Positions 37,301 through 45,820 of a stretch of 64,000 nucleotides of DNA are shown piece by piece. This stretch comes from Bosea sp. BIWAKO-01 (GTDB taxonomy: Bacteria > Pseudomonadota > Alphaproteobacteria > Rhizobiales > Beijerinckiaceae). The position numbers were made by a program, and so were the translations under genes. Under the pieces are notes generated by a model, which saw only the letters and a list, made by a program, of their open reading frames with translations, was not told the origin of the DNA and ran no database searches. How positions within the stretch are numbered: the stretch's first letter is position 1; each line of letters begins with the position of its first letter. Location: NCBI RefSeq assembly GCF_001748145.1, contig NZ_BCQA01000001.1, forward strand, positions 3,808,501 to 3,872,500. The letters run 5' to 3'.

Positions 37301-38124
37301 TCTTGCAGGACGAGAAGCAGGGCGAGGCGGCACGCGCGCTCTGGGACGATGCGCAGGCGATGCTGAAGCGCATCGTCGAGGAGCGCTGGTTTAATCCCAA
37401 GGCGGTGATCGGCTTCTGGCCGGCCAATGCCGTCGGGGATGATATCCGGCTCTATACCGGGGAGAGCCGCCAGGACACGCTCGCGACCTTCCACGGCTTG
37501 CGTCAGCAGCTTTCGAAGCGCGACGGCAAGCCGAACATGTGCATCTCGGACTTCGTCGCGCCCGAGGGCATCGAGCGGCCTGACTATATCGGCGCCTTTG
37601 TGGTGACGGCGGGAGCGGAGGAGGAGCGCATCTCCGAGAAATTCGCCCGCGACAACGACGATTACCGCTCGATCATGGTCAAGGCGCTGGCCGACCGCTT
37701 CGCCGAGGCGATGGCCGAACGCATGCACCAGCTCGTTCGCACGCAGTTCTGGGGCTATGCCCCCGACGAGAACCTCGCCAATGAGGATTTGATCCGCGAG
37801 GAATATCGCGGCATTCGGCCGGCGCCAGGCTATCCGGCCCAGCCCGACCACACCGAGAAGGAAACGCTGTTCGAGTTGCTGCAGGCCGAGCGGCGGGTCG
37901 GCGTGAAGCTGACCGAGAGCTTTGCGATGTGGCCGGGCTCCTCTGTCTCGGGGCTCTATCTGTCGCATCCGGACGCCTATTACTTCGGTGTCGCCAAGGT
38001 CGAGCGTGATCAGGTCGAGGATTACGCGGCACGCAAAGGCATGGCGATCCACGAGGTCGAGCGCTGGCTTGCGCCGATCCTCAACTACGAGCCCAGCGCC
38101 TATCGGCTCGAGGCCGCCGAGTGA
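34369..38124 (+). CDS. metH: Cobalamin-dependent methionine synthase MetH
   Basis: MetH transfers the methyl of 5-methyl-THF through cobalamin to homocysteine. The product of about 1251 residues has all four modules. The first is homocysteine binding (about 20-335, with zinc Cys pair in [12 protein letters not shown]). Folate binding follows (about 350-620, from [16 protein letters not shown]). The B12 domain carries the cobalt His in [19 protein letters not shown]. The C-terminal domain is the SAM-binding reactivation domain (about 890-1240). ATG 34369 has GAAGG eight bases upstream; ATG 34351 is a possible alternative. It is probably co-expressed with metF. Confidence 0.95.
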   Translation: MSDYNPSQVDGIEIERALRQSASERILVLDGAMGTQIQNLKLSEAEFRGERFKGWNHDLKGNNDLLVLTQPDAIREIHLAYFQAGADIVETNTFSSTQIAQADYGMEALAYELNVASAKLAREAAALAEKADGRRRFVAGAIGPTNRTLSISPDVNNPGFRAVTFDQVRESYAEQVRGLIDGGSELILVETIFDTLNAKAAIVAIEEVYREKGLRLPVMISGTITDLSGRTLSGQTTEAFWNAIRHAAPLTVGLNCALGAREMRAHIKDLSRVADTLICAYPNAGLPNEFGMYDESPEATAGMLAEFADAGLVNVVGGCCGTTPGHIRAIAEAVAGKPPRAVPEIKRYLRLAGLEPFTLDETIPFVNVGERTNVTGSARFRKLVKEGDFAAALDVARDQVANGAQVIDINMDEGLLDSEKAMTEFCNLIASEPDISRVPIMVDSSKFHVIEAGLKTIQGKPIVNSISMKEGEEAFLEHARICRNYGAAVVVMAFDETGQADTFERKIEICTRAYKLLTEQIGFPPEDIIFDPNIFAVATGIEEHDNYGNDFIEATRAIRETLPHAHISGGVSNLSFSFRGNEKVREAMHSVFLYHCIKAGMDMGIVNAGQLGSYDDLNPELRELCEDVVLNRRKDSTERLLDAAPRFKGDGSVAISGKDMAWRDNPVEKRLEYALVNGITAFIDIDVEEARAAAEKPLHVIEGPLMAGMNVVGDLFGAGKMFLPQVVKSARVMKQAVAYLMPYMEEEKRLNGGSERSAAGKVLMATVKGDVHDIGKNIVGVVLQCNNYEVIDLGVMVPTQKILDVARKEKVDIIGLSGLITPSLDEMVTVASEMEREGFDIPLLIGGATTSRVHTAVKIHPVYSQGQTVYVTDASRAVGVVSSLLSQDQKPAYIEGVRGEYAKVAAAHRRSEADKQRLPLAKARTNAFKADWANYTPPKPSFLGTRVFRTYDIADLVPVIDWTPFFQTWEMKGRFPAILQDEKQGEAARALWDDAQAMLKRIVEERWFNPKAVIGFWPANAVGDDIRLYTGESRQDTLATFHGLRQQLSKRDGKPNMCISDFVAPEGIERPDYIGAFVVTAGAEEERISEKFARDNDDYRSIMVKALADRFAEAMAERMHQLVRTQFWGYAPDENLANEDLIREEYRGIRPAPGYPAQPDHTEKETLFELLQAERRVGVKLTESFAMWPGSSVSGLYLSHPDAYYFGVAKVERDQVEDYAARKGMAIHEVERWLAPILNYEPSAYRLEAAE

Positions 38125-38546
38125 TGCTGCGGGCTGCTATCCCGGCCGACCTGCGGCGCATCGGCGTGATCCGGCAGGCCGTGAAGGAGAACGTGCTCAG
38201 CGACCCTTCCAAGGTCAGCGACGAGGAGGTCGCCTGGTATATGGAGCAGGCCATCTTCCTCGTCAGCGAGGAGGGCGGCGAGGTTGTCGGCTTCACCTGC
38301 GCCAACCACCAGACGGCTCTCGTCTGGGCGCTCTTCATCGCTCCCGATCACGAAGGGCACGGCCATGGTCGCGCACTCCTGGATGCGGCGCTGGAGCGGC
38401 TTGCGGAGAAGGGGCACCGGCAAGCATACCTGACGACAGGCGCGACGACCCGCGCTGCGCGCTTCTACCGCCAGCATGGCTGGCGCGACATGGGCCTTGC
38501 GCTCGACGGCCAGACCGTCTTCGTCAAGCCGCTAGGACCGGTCTAG
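38124..38546 (+). CDS. GNAT-family N-acetyltransferase
   Basis: This 140-residue protein is a single GNAT domain. It starts [20 protein letters not shown]. The acetyl-CoA loop region is LFIAPDHEGHGHGRALLDAA, followed by TTGATTRAARFYRQHGWRDM. The ATG overlaps the metH stop by one base (TGATG), so it is probably translated from the same message. The acceptor is unknown; nothing in the sequence links it to methionine metabolism beyond position. Confidence 0.88.
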   Translation: MLRAAIPADLRRIGVIRQAVKENVLSDPSKVSDEEVAWYMEQAIFLVSEEGGEVVGFTCANHQTALVWALFIAPDHEGHGHGRALLDAALERLAEKGHRQAYLTTGATTRAARFYRQHGWRDMGLALDGQTVFVKPLGPV

Positions 38547-38667
38547 ATTCGCGTCGCCCCGGCGCTGACGTGATTGCGTCGGGCCGTTCAGCCTGAAGGC
38601 GCCCGAACTCGGTTGCGGGGACGCTGGCGATCGCGAGCCCGCAGGCGCGCCCTCGCGGACCGCACGG

Positions 38668-39051
38668 TCAGGGAGACGACGCGGCCAGATCGACGTGAAA
38701 AACCTTGGCGATGATCTGCCAACGCCCGTCGAGCCGGACGATGCTGAGCAGATCGGTGAAGGATTTCGGCCCGATGGCACATGCGACGCGGGCGAGCGCG
38801 GTTACTGGCCCGGCGAATTCTATGGAGAGGATGTGGTCCTGCCGCGCCTCGCCCCGGCTGGCCGGGGAGGGGCGCTTTGCGACCATGGGCAGATAGGCGT
38901 CCATGGTCAGATGGATGAGGCTGCCCTCGCTGGCGCAGGCATAGATCGCCTGCGGATGGAAGATCCCGGCGAGCTTGCCGGCATCGCTGTGATAGAGGCC
39001 ATCGAAATAGCGCGTCAGGACCTCGATGATTTCGGCAAAGCGGGCATCCAT
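38668..39051 (-). CDS. NTF2-like protein (lumazine-binding/SnoaL-type)
   Basis: This small 127-residue protein has the NTF2-like cone fold seen in the Lumazine_bd_2/SnoaL groups. Features are the N-terminal helix with VLTRYFDGLYHSDAGKLAGI, FHPQAIYACASEGSLIHLTM, and the sheet DHILSIEFAGPVTALARVAC followed by LSIVRLDGRWQIIAKVFHVD. Many members are of unknown function. It lies 14 bases downstream of the glutathione S-transferase gene on the same strand, so the two are probably co-transcribed. Confidence 0.78.
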   Translation of the reverse strand: MDARFAEIIEVLTRYFDGLYHSDAGKLAGIFHPQAIYACASEGSLIHLTMDAYLPMVAKRPSPASRGEARQDHILSIEFAGPVTALARVACAIGPKSFTDLLSIVRLDGRWQIIAKVFHVDLAASSP

Positions 39052-39065
39052 CGCAGGCGCCTCCT

Positions 39066-39674
39066 TCAGATCAGGCCTTCGGCCTGCATCGCCTGGCGCA
39101 CGGTGTTGCGGCCGGTCAGACGCTGCATGAAGGCCTGGAGCTTTGGCCAGGCATCGAGCGCAACGCCAGTATGGTTCGCCCAGTTCGTGACGACGAAGAG
39201 ATAGGCGTCGGCGACGCTGAAGGTCTCACCGAGAAGATAGGGACGCCCATCCGAGAGCTTCTGCTCGACGTCGCCGAAACGCCGGGCGACCTTCTCCTTC
39301 GCTTCGCGCCTGGCATCGTCGCCAATCGTGGTGCTGAACAGCGGGCCGAAGGCCTTGTGCAATTCGGAGGCGATGAAATTGAGCTCCTCCTGCAGCCGTG
39401 CGCGCGCCAGCGTTCCGGCCTTTGGCGCGAGTTCCGCCTCGGGCTTAAGGTCCGCGATATACTGGACGATCGCCGCACCTTCCGTCAGCACCTCGCCGCT
39501 GTCGAGCTGCAACGCCGGTACGTAACCGCGCGGATTGACCGTTGTGAAATCGGCGCCGGTCTCGGTCGTCCTGGTCTTGGTGTCGACCTTTTCCAGGGTG
39601 AATGGCAGGCCGGCTTCGCGCAGCGCGATGTGGGGCGAGAGCGAGCAGGCTCCGGGGGCGTAGTAGAGCTTCAT
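39066..39674 (-). CDS. Beta-class glutathione S-transferase
   Basis: This cytoplasmic detoxification enzyme of 202 residues has the beta-class N-terminus MKLYYAPGACSLSPHIALRE, with the characteristic Cys10. The thioredoxin-like domain (about 1-80) includes NPRGYVPALQLDSGEVLTEG, and the helical C-domain (about 90-195) has FSVADAYLFVVTNWA. The start at 39674 matches the family exactly; the longer open frame is rejected. It is divergent from an HxlR-type regulator over a clear inverted repeat. Confidence 0.93.
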   Translation of the reverse strand: MKLYYAPGACSLSPHIALREAGLPFTLEKVDTKTRTTETGADFTTVNPRGYVPALQLDSGEVLTEGAAIVQYIADLKPEAELAPKAGTLARARLQEELNFIASELHKAFGPLFSTTIGDDARREAKEKVARRFGDVEQKLSDGRPYLLGETFSVADAYLFVVTNWANHTGVALDAWPKLQAFMQRLTGRNTVRQAMQAEGLI

Positions 39675-39737
39675 GGTGTGCGTCTCCGTGTTGGCCGGTG
39701 GCCACAGGGGTAGGCACGGCGATAACTTCTGTATACC

Positions 39738-39756
39738 CAGTAACTTGTCGTTACTG
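39738..39756. promoter_or_regulatory. CAGTAAC-n5-GTTACTG inverted repeat, likely HxlR operator
   Basis: CAGTAAC (39738-39744) and GTTACTG (39750-39756) flank TTGTC. On the + strand TTGTCG (39745-39750), 16 bases and TATCAT (39767-39772) could be the regulator's promoter. On the minus strand TATACA (39735-39730) could be the -10 of the transferase gene. The dyad would thus block both promoters. Confidence 0.6.
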
Positions 39757-39796
39757 CATTTTCCGGTATCATTCCGGTAACCGGAGACAGCCTCGC

Positions 39797-40162
39797 ATGG
39801 CGTTGAAGATACGGAAGAATCGGGCGAAAACTCCGCCGCCGACCTGCGCCGTCGGCACTTGCATGCAGGTTCTGGGCAAAGCCTGGACGCCGAATGTGAT
39901 CTGGTATCTGAGCGCCGGTCCGCGTCGCTTCGGAGAGCTGCGTCACGACATGCCGCTGATCTCCGCCAAGATGCTGAGCGAGCGCCTGCGGGATCTCGAA
40001 AGCCGCGGCATCGTCGAGCGGCGAGTGCTGCCGAGCTCGCCGCCATCGGCCGAATATGGGCTGACGGGTCTCGGGCTGGAACTGATGCCGGCGATCGAGG
40101 CGATCGTCGCGGTCGGGCAGCGTCTCAAGGAGCGCATGGGGCAGGCGGCTGAAGCCGCCTGA
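39797..40162 (+). CDS. HxlR-family regulator
   Basis: This 121-residue winged-helix protein is of the HxlR family. The family core is visible: CMQVLGKAWTPNVIWYLSAG, PRRFGELRHDMPLISAKMLS and ERLRDLESRGIVERRVLP. Cys17 and Cys22 before the HTH (TCAVGTC) recall redox- or quinone-sensing HxlR/YodB proteins. I start at the ATG at 39797 rather than the long open frame from 39602, which runs antisense into the transferase gene. It probably controls the divergent glutathione S-transferase gene. Confidence 0.9.
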   Translation: MALKIRKNRAKTPPPTCAVGTCMQVLGKAWTPNVIWYLSAGPRRFGELRHDMPLISAKMLSERLRDLESRGIVERRVLPSSPPSAEYGLTGLGLELMPAIEAIVAVGQRLKERMGQAAEAA

Positions 40163-40168
40163 AACGCT

Positions 40169-41137
40169 TCAGCCGGCGCGAAGCACTCTCATATCCGCGA
40201 GCGCGCCCTGCATCGCGTCGCCGGGCTGTCCCTGCAATGGCTCGCCGAAAAGATGCAGCCGATTGCGGCCCGACGCCTTGGCGACATAGAGCGCAGAATC
40301 GGCTTCAGCGAAGCTCCGGTCAGGATCATGATGTCGGCCCGGGAGCAGCATTGTCGCACCGATCGAGGCACTCATCTCGATCAACCGCCCGTTCCAGGTG
40401 ACCGGGAGCGAGAGCGCCGCGAGGGCCTGGTTCAGTCGGTGCACGATATGGGACCAGCCGGCAGTCGAGCAGATCAGCAGCGCGAACTCGTCTCCGCCGA
40501 TGCGGGCGATCGTCATCGCGTCGCTCAGTGTGGCTTCCAACCGCAGGGCCACTTGCCGCAGGCATTCATCGCCAGCGGCGTGGCCGAGATGGTCATTGAT
40601 CGGCTTGAACATGTCGAGATCGATGAGGGCGAGCGTGCCGAGGGCGCTGCCGTCAGCCGGGATGCGCCGCAGCTCGGATAGTTGCGCCTCGAACGCCCGG
40701 CGGTTGGCGAGGCCGGTGAGCGGATCGCTATAGGCGAGTTGACGCAAGCCCTGCCACATCTGCTTCTCGCCGGTGATGTCCTGCTTGGCGCCGTAAATGC
40801 GCCAGGGTCGGCCCTGCCTGTGCGTGATGTCGGCGCTCAGGCGCATCCAGCGGCTTATGCCTCCGGCGGTCAGGATTCGAGCGTCGAGGACAAAGCCCTT
40901 GCCGGAGCGGATCATCGCAGCGCGAAGACGCTCCATCTCGATGCGCGAGTCGTGCGTGTAGAGGTCGACGGTGGATGGGCGGTGCAAGGTCGAGCCGCGC
41001 GGCAGGCCGAAGAGATCGTAGACTCCCGGTGTCCAGCTGAGCTGTTGGGTGGCGAGTTCGCATTCCCAGGCGCCGATCCCGGCCAATTGCATGGCCTGAT
41101 CGTAGAGGCGTCTGGCTTCGGCGTCTTGCAGCGACAT
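40169..41137 (-). CDS. PAS-GGDEF diguanylate cyclase
   Basis: This protein is predicted to make cyclic di-GMP from two GTP. The 322 residues hold a PAS domain (about 15-130; AGIGAWECELATQQLSWTPG, IYGAKQDITGEKQMWQ) and a GGDEF domain (about 145-310; YSDPLTGLANRRAF, ARIGGDEFALLIC). The active-site GGDEF is intact. The inhibitory RxxD site is absent, since the aligned residues are SDAM. There is no membrane segment, so it should sense a cytoplasmic cue. ATG 41137 is preferred over a TTG at 41164. Confidence 0.92.
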   Translation of the reverse strand: MSLQDAEARRLYDQAMQLAGIGAWECELATQQLSWTPGVYDLFGLPRGSTLHRPSTVDLYTHDSRIEMERLRAAMIRSGKGFVLDARILTAGGISRWMRLSADITHRQGRPWRIYGAKQDITGEKQMWQGLRQLAYSDPLTGLANRRAFEAQLSELRRIPADGSALGTLALIDLDMFKPINDHLGHAAGDECLRQVALRLEATLSDAMTIARIGGDEFALLICSTAGWSHIVHRLNQALAALSLPVTWNGRLIEMSASIGATMLLPGRHHDPDRSFAEADSALYVAKASGRNRLHLFGEPLQGQPGDAMQGALADMRVLRAG

Positions 41138-41255
41138 GGGATTCAGGTCTCGGCTTACGCGCAAGCAGCCCGCTTGGCGCGCTCGGCTGCGATACGATCG
41201 ACGCTAGGCGATGATGATTAACGGGGTCTTGCAGCCGCAGAGATTCGCGTTCGCG

Positions 41256-42488
41256 CTATTCCCGTCGCAGAGCTTCGATCGGGTCGAGCCGTGCCGCCTG
41301 CCGCGCCGGGTAGAAGCCGAAGAAGACGCCGATCATCCCGGAGACGCCGACCGCGATCAGGATCGTCTCGATCGAGATGACCGAGGGCCAATTGGCGATG
41401 CGGGCGATGGTGAGAGCCGCGCCGACGCCAAGTGCGATGCCGACGGCGCCGCCGATGGTCGCGAGCGTCGTGGCCTCGATCAGGAACTGGGCGAGCACGT
41501 CGCGCTGACGCGCCCCGACTGCAAGCCGCAAGCCGATCTCGCGGGTGCGCTCGGTTACCGAGACCAGCATGATGTTCATGATGCCGATGCCGCCCACCAG
41601 CAGCGAAACGGCGGCGACGGCGGCGAGCAGCCAGGACAGGGTGGTGGCGGCGGCCGTCGCGGTGTTGGCAATCTCGGTCAGGTTGCGGACGATGAAATCG
41701 TCGTCCTGATCTTCGGGAAGCCTGTGGCGCTGGCGCAGCAGGGCAGTCGTGTCCGCGATACCGGGCGCGATGGCGTCCTCGCTGGCAAACTTCACCATGA
41801 TGGTCTGGACTGAACGATCGCGGGCGTAGTTGCGGCCGATGATCCGCCGCCGACCGGTGTCCAGCGGTACAAAGATGACGTCGTCCTGATCCTGTCCGAG
41901 GGCCGACTGGCCCTTGGGCGCCATCACGCCGATGACCTTGAACGGCACATTGCGGATGCGGAACATCTGGTCGAGTGGATCCTGCTCGCCGAAGAGGTTC
42001 TTGGCCACGGTCTGGCCGATGACGGCGACGATCTCACCGCGCCGCAGCTCCTCCGGCTCGAAGAGCCGGCCCTCGGCCACGCTCCATTCGCGCGCGGTGA
42101 AGAAGTCGAGATCGGTCGCCGTGATCTGTGTCGACCAGTTGGTGCCGGCGTAGACGGCCTGGGCACGCGTGACGATGACGGGCGCTGCAGCAGTGACGTT
42201 CTCGACCTCGGCAAGGACGGCACGGGCATCCTCGTCGGTCAGGGTCGAAGAGGCCCCTGCGCCCAGCCTGACGCCCCCTTGCGTGACGTTGCCGGACTGG
42301 ATGATGGCAAGGTTGGCGCCGAGCGACTTGATCTGCCCGGTGACGCGTTCACGCGCGCCGGAGCCGATCGCGACCATGGCGATGACGGCGGCTACGCCAA
42401 TGATGATGCCGAGCATCGTCAGGGCCGAGCGGAGTGCGTTGGCGCCGATGGCGGAGAGAGCCGAGCGGATGGCTTCCCAAAGGCTCAT
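41256..42488 (-). CDS. MacB-like ABC transporter permease
   Basis: This inner-membrane protein of 410 residues is the permease part of a MacAB-type efflux system. A first helix (about 20-42) is followed by a large periplasmic MacB_PCD-like domain (about 45-270) and three C-terminal helices in an FtsX-like domain. RTREIGLRLAVGARQRDVLAQ is the typical coupling segment. In classical MacB the ATPase is fused; here it is a separate gene overlapping by four bases (42485-42488). It likely exports a lipophilic or peptide substrate with the adaptor. Confidence 0.9.
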   Translation of the reverse strand: MSLWEAIRSALSAIGANALRSALTMLGIIIGVAAVIAMVAIGSGARERVTGQIKSLGANLAIIQSGNVTQGGVRLGAGASSTLTDEDARAVLAEVENVTAAAPVIVTRAQAVYAGTNWSTQITATDLDFFTAREWSVAEGRLFEPEELRRGEIVAVIGQTVAKNLFGEQDPLDQMFRIRNVPFKVIGVMAPKGQSALGQDQDDVIFVPLDTGRRRIIGRNYARDRSVQTIMVKFASEDAIAPGIADTTALLRQRHRLPEDQDDDFIVRNLTEIANTATAAATTLSWLLAAVAAVSLLVGGIGIMNIMLVSVTERTREIGLRLAVGARQRDVLAQFLIEATTLATIGGAVGIALGVGAALTIARIANWPSVISIETILIAVGVSGMIGVFFGFYPARQAARLDPIEALRRE

Positions 42489-43234
42489 GCCGCGACCTCG
42501 GCTGTCGGCGGCGCGCGGTCGAGCGCTGCCAGCGCGGCACGTGCGTCGGCGGGCTCCTGCCGCTGATCGGAGAGGATGTGCCCGTCACGGAAGCGAATGA
42601 CGCGCCGCGCATGGCGCGCGACCTCGGCGTCGTGGGTGACAATGACCACGGTCACGCCATCGTGGTTCAGGTCCTGGAACAGGGCCAGGATTTCGAGCGC
42701 TGTCCGGCTGTCGAGCGCGCCCGTCGGTTCGTCGGCGAGCAGAAGGCGCGGTTCGTTCACCAGCGCGCGGGCGATGGCGACGCGCTGCTGCTGGCCGCCG
42801 GACAGCTGCATCGGCCGATGATGAGCGCGCTCCGCCAGCCCGACGCGTCCAAGCGCGGCAAGTGCCTTCTCGCGGCGTATCTTGCGGTCGCGACCGGCAT
42901 AGACCATGGGGAGTTCGACATTGGCACAGGCGTCGACGCGAGGCAGCAGGTTGAACTGCTGGAAGACGAAGCCGAGCTTGCGATTGCGCAGCTCGGCCAG
43001 GCCATCGCTCGACAAGGTTTCGACCGCGGCCCCATCGAGCCGGTAATGGCCGCCCGTCGGCCGGTCCAGGCAGCCGATCAGGTTCATGAACGTGGATTTT
43101 CCCGAGCCCGAGGGGCCCATCACTGCGACAAGATCGCCGGCCTCGATCTCAAGCGACACCCGGTCGAGCGCGATCACGCTGCCGGAATCGAGGCTGTAGA
43201 TCCGGCTGAGTTCATGCACTTCGATCAGGGCCAT
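42485..43234 (-). CDS. MacB-like ABC transporter ATPase
   Basis: This is the cytoplasmic ATPase of the MacAB/LolD-type transporter, 249 residues. It has Walker A GPSGSGKSTFMNLIG, the Q-loop FVFQQFNLLPRVDA, signature LSGGQQQRVAIARAL, Walker B LLLADEPTGALD and the switch His in VIVTHDAEVARHAR. It starts 10 bases after the adaptor stop and overlaps the permease start, so the three genes form one operon. Confidence 0.94.
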   Translation of the reverse strand: MALIEVHELSRIYSLDSGSVIALDRVSLEIEAGDLVAVMGPSGSGKSTFMNLIGCLDRPTGGHYRLDGAAVETLSSDGLAELRNRKLGFVFQQFNLLPRVDACANVELPMVYAGRDRKIRREKALAALGRVGLAERAHHRPMQLSGGQQQRVAIARALVNEPRLLLADEPTGALDSRTALEILALFQDLNHDGVTVVIVTHDAEVARHARRVIRFRDGHILSDQRQEPADARAALAALDRAPPTAEVAA

Positions 43235-43244
43235 GAGGCTGCCT

Positions 43245-44945
43245 TCAGAACAGACGCGGTCCGCGTACCGGTGGGCGGCTGGCAGGTTCAGCTGCAGCAG
43301 CGCTGCGCGGGCCGCCGCCGACGAGGACCTGCATGCCTTCCTTGAGGTCGCTGGAGACGATCTCGGTATAGGCGCCGTCGGTCGGGCCGAGCATGAGCTG
43401 GATCACTTTGGGCTGGCCCTCGCCATCGAGCACATAGACGCGTCCGGGAACTCCCCTTTGCGAGGACGCGCGGCCTTCCTCCATCATGGCCTCGAACTTG
43501 GCGCGGCGCTCCGGATCGAGGGCGGCCGCGATCTTCGTACGCATTTCGCTGCGAGCGGCGCGGAAGGCGGCGCGACGCTCGTCCTCGGAGAGGCCGGCCA
43601 TCGCGGCACGACCGGGACCGCGGCGCTCTTCGAGGATGGCGGTAATCGCCTGCTTCTGTTCGACCGTCGGCTGCAGCTCTGTTTCGAGACGCTCGCGCAG
43701 CGCGGTGACGGCGCGGGTGCCACCGCGTCCGGCCTGCGGGCTTCCCGATGGGGACACTGCGGCTCCTGCAGGCCCCGCCGCCTGACCGGGCGGGCGGAAG
43801 CGCAAGGCTGCGTTGGGGACGCGCAATGCGTTACTACGGTCTTCCGTAACCACCTGAATATTGGCCGTCATTCCGGGTAGCAGTGCCATGTCGCGGTTCT
43901 CGACGCGCACAACCCCGGTATAGGTGACGACGTTCTGGATGGTCTGCGCACCCAGTCGCACCATGTTGACGCGACCTTCGAAGGTGCGGTTCGGATAGGC
44001 GTTGACCGTGAAGGAGACGGGCTGGCCAGGCTGGAGGCGGCCCACATCGGCCTCGTCGATATTGGCGTAGATGTCGATCTCGCGCAGGTCCTGCGCGATC
44101 TGGAACAGGACGGGTGCGGAGAGCGAGGCGGCGACGGTCTGGCCCAGATCGACCTGGCGCTGCACCACGACACCGTCGACCGGCGAACGGATATCGGTTC
44201 GCTCGAGATCGATCAGGATGTCCTTGAGCTTGGCTTCGCGACTGGCGATCAGGGCCTCGCCGGACTGAAGCTGCCCTTCCGCCAGCAGGATGTCGGCGTC
44301 GAGCCCGTTGAGTTCGGCCTTGGCCGAGGAGATCTGAGCCTCGGTCGAGGCGAGCGTGGCGGTCTGGATCTCGACCTGGGTTCGGGCGCTGTCCAGGTTC
44401 TGCTGCGAGCCGGTGTTCCGGTTGAAGAGTTCGTTCTGCCGGTCGAACGTGCGTTTTGCATCGGCCAATTGGGCGGCGACGCGATCGCGCTGTGCTTCAA
44501 GATCCTTGACGGTTGAATTGGCCTTGAGACGGCTCGACTTGGCGCGGTCGAGCTGGGCGCGCTTGACGATAAGGTCGGCCTTGCCTTGGGCGAGATCGGC
44601 GGCGGCGGCATCGCGCCGCGTCCGGATCTGGTCGCTGTTGAGCCGGGCGACCACCTGGCCGGCCTTCACCTGCGAATTGTAGTCCGCAAGGATCTCGACG
44701 ATCTGGCCCGACAGCATCGAGCCGACCAGGACGGTGGTCATCGGGGTCAATGTGCCGGTGGCGCGAACGGCTGCGGTGATCTGGCCCCGATCAACCGACG
44801 CCGTCCGATAGGCGACGTCACTGGCCGCGCCCCCCGTGGGGTGGATTGCCCAATAGCCTGCTGCTGCGGCGGTCAGACCAAGGCCGGCAGCGATCACCAG
44901 TTTGCGCAAGGCGTTGTCCCCGTCATCCGGCGCAGCCGGACACAT
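43245..44945 (-). CDS. MacA-like periplasmic adaptor with extra helical insert
   Basis: This membrane-fusion adaptor of 566 residues is about 170-200 longer than typical MacA. It has one N-terminal membrane segment, a barrel and lipoyl part (RATGTLTPMTTVLVGSMLSG, near 55-75), a long coiled-coil hairpin (about 90-220) and a beta-barrel domain. An insert follows at about 405-490 with LQPTVEQKQAITAILEERR and LDPERRAKFEAMMEE, which resembles LTXXQ/Spy-type helices. A terminal membrane-proximal domain ends the protein. It lies first in the operon before the ATPase and permease. The ATG has no clear ribosome binding site. Confidence 0.88.
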   Translation of the reverse strand: MCPAAPDDGDNALRKLVIAAGLGLTAAAAGYWAIHPTGGAASDVAYRTASVDRGQITAAVRATGTLTPMTTVLVGSMLSGQIVEILADYNSQVKAGQVVARLNSDQIRTRRDAAAADLAQGKADLIVKRAQLDRAKSSRLKANSTVKDLEAQRDRVAAQLADAKRTFDRQNELFNRNTGSQQNLDSARTQVEIQTATLASTEAQISSAKAELNGLDADILLAEGQLQSGEALIASREAKLKDILIDLERTDIRSPVDGVVVQRQVDLGQTVAASLSAPVLFQIAQDLREIDIYANIDEADVGRLQPGQPVSFTVNAYPNRTFEGRVNMVRLGAQTIQNVVTYTGVVRVENRDMALLPGMTANIQVVTEDRSNALRVPNAALRFRPPGQAAGPAGAAVSPSGSPQAGRGGTRAVTALRERLETELQPTVEQKQAITAILEERRGPGRAAMAGLSEDERRAAFRAARSEMRTKIAAALDPERRAKFEAMMEEGRASSQRGVPGRVYVLDGEGQPKVIQLMLGPTDGAYTEIVSSDLKEGMQVLVGGGPRSAAAAEPASRPPVRGPRLF

Positions 44946-45034
44946 TTCGCAAGGGGCGACGATGCCAGAAAGCGAACAGGCAGGCGAGTTAACTTACTGC
45001 AATGTTAGCGTATGCCTGCGCCCAGCTCTCGGGC

Positions 45035-45820
45035 TTACGCCATCCGCGCGCCCCGCGTCATCGCCACCAGGTCGCGCAGTGTCGTGATCGTCGAGGCATC
45101 GGCGACCCCGTCGACCTTTTCCGGCCGCCAATGGCGTTGAAAGGCTGCGACGACGGCTTCGAATTTCTCGTCGTAGATGCCGTCGACCGTGACGCCATAG
45201 CCGAGCATGGCGAACATCGCCTGCAGCGCCTCGACCGGTTGGCCGCTCTCGCCGCGGGCAAAGAAGCGACCGCCACGGATGGGGGCTGGCTCGGACCAGA
45301 TGCCGACGCCGCCCTCCGAGAATTCCCGCCATGGGAATTTCTCACCGGGGTCGATCTTCCGGCCCGGTGCGATATCGGAATGGGCAAGGACTCGCTCGGG
45401 TGGAATGCTCCAGCGCTTGCAGATGTCGCGGCTCAGATTGAGTGTGGCGATCACCTGTTCCGACGGGAAATCGGGCAGGCCGCCGGGATGGCCGGGATTG
45501 GCGATCTCGATGCCGATCGAACAGGAATTGATATCGGTCTCGCCGGCCCAATGCGAAGCGCCGGCATGCCAGGCACGGCGGCCTTCGGGGACGAGCTGCA
45601 GCACATGGCCGTTTTCGAAGACAAAATAATGCGAGGAAACCTGCGAAACCGGGTTGCAGAGCCATTGCAGCGCTGCGCCTGCGTCGCTCATGCCGGTATA
45701 GTGCAGGATCAGCATGTCGGGGCGTCGGACGGCACCGTGCGCGTCCATGCGCTCGCCGTGGTTCGGCGACGGAAAGACCTTCGCGGCAAAGCGGCTGTCA
45801 GGAGTGACGACGAGGCTCAT
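45035..45820 (-). CDS. N-acetylmuramoyl-L-alanine amidase (AmiD/AmpD-like)
   Basis: This enzyme cleaves the amide between MurNAc and the peptide stem. The 261-residue protein has an Amidase_2 domain (about 25-165) with LILHYTGMSDAGAALQWLC, AWHAGASHWAGETDINSCSI, GIEIANPG and AHSDIAPGRKIDPGEKF; these hold the zinc His residues and catalytic acid. A C-terminal PG_binding_1-like domain (about 185-250) includes LQAMFAMLGYGVTVDGIYDE. No signal peptide is evident, which suggests cytosolic AmpD-like recycling or non-classical export. Its start overlaps the DnaJ-like gene by four bases. Confidence 0.92.
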   Translation of the reverse strand: MSLVVTPDSRFAAKVFPSPNHGERMDAHGAVRRPDMLILHYTGMSDAGAALQWLCNPVSQVSSHYFVFENGHVLQLVPEGRRAWHAGASHWAGETDINSCSIGIEIANPGHPGGLPDFPSEQVIATLNLSRDICKRWSIPPERVLAHSDIAPGRKIDPGEKFPWREFSEGGVGIWSEPAPIRGGRFFARGESGQPVEALQAMFAMLGYGVTVDGIYDEKFEAVVAAFQRHWRPEKVDGVADASTITTLRDLVAMTRGARMA

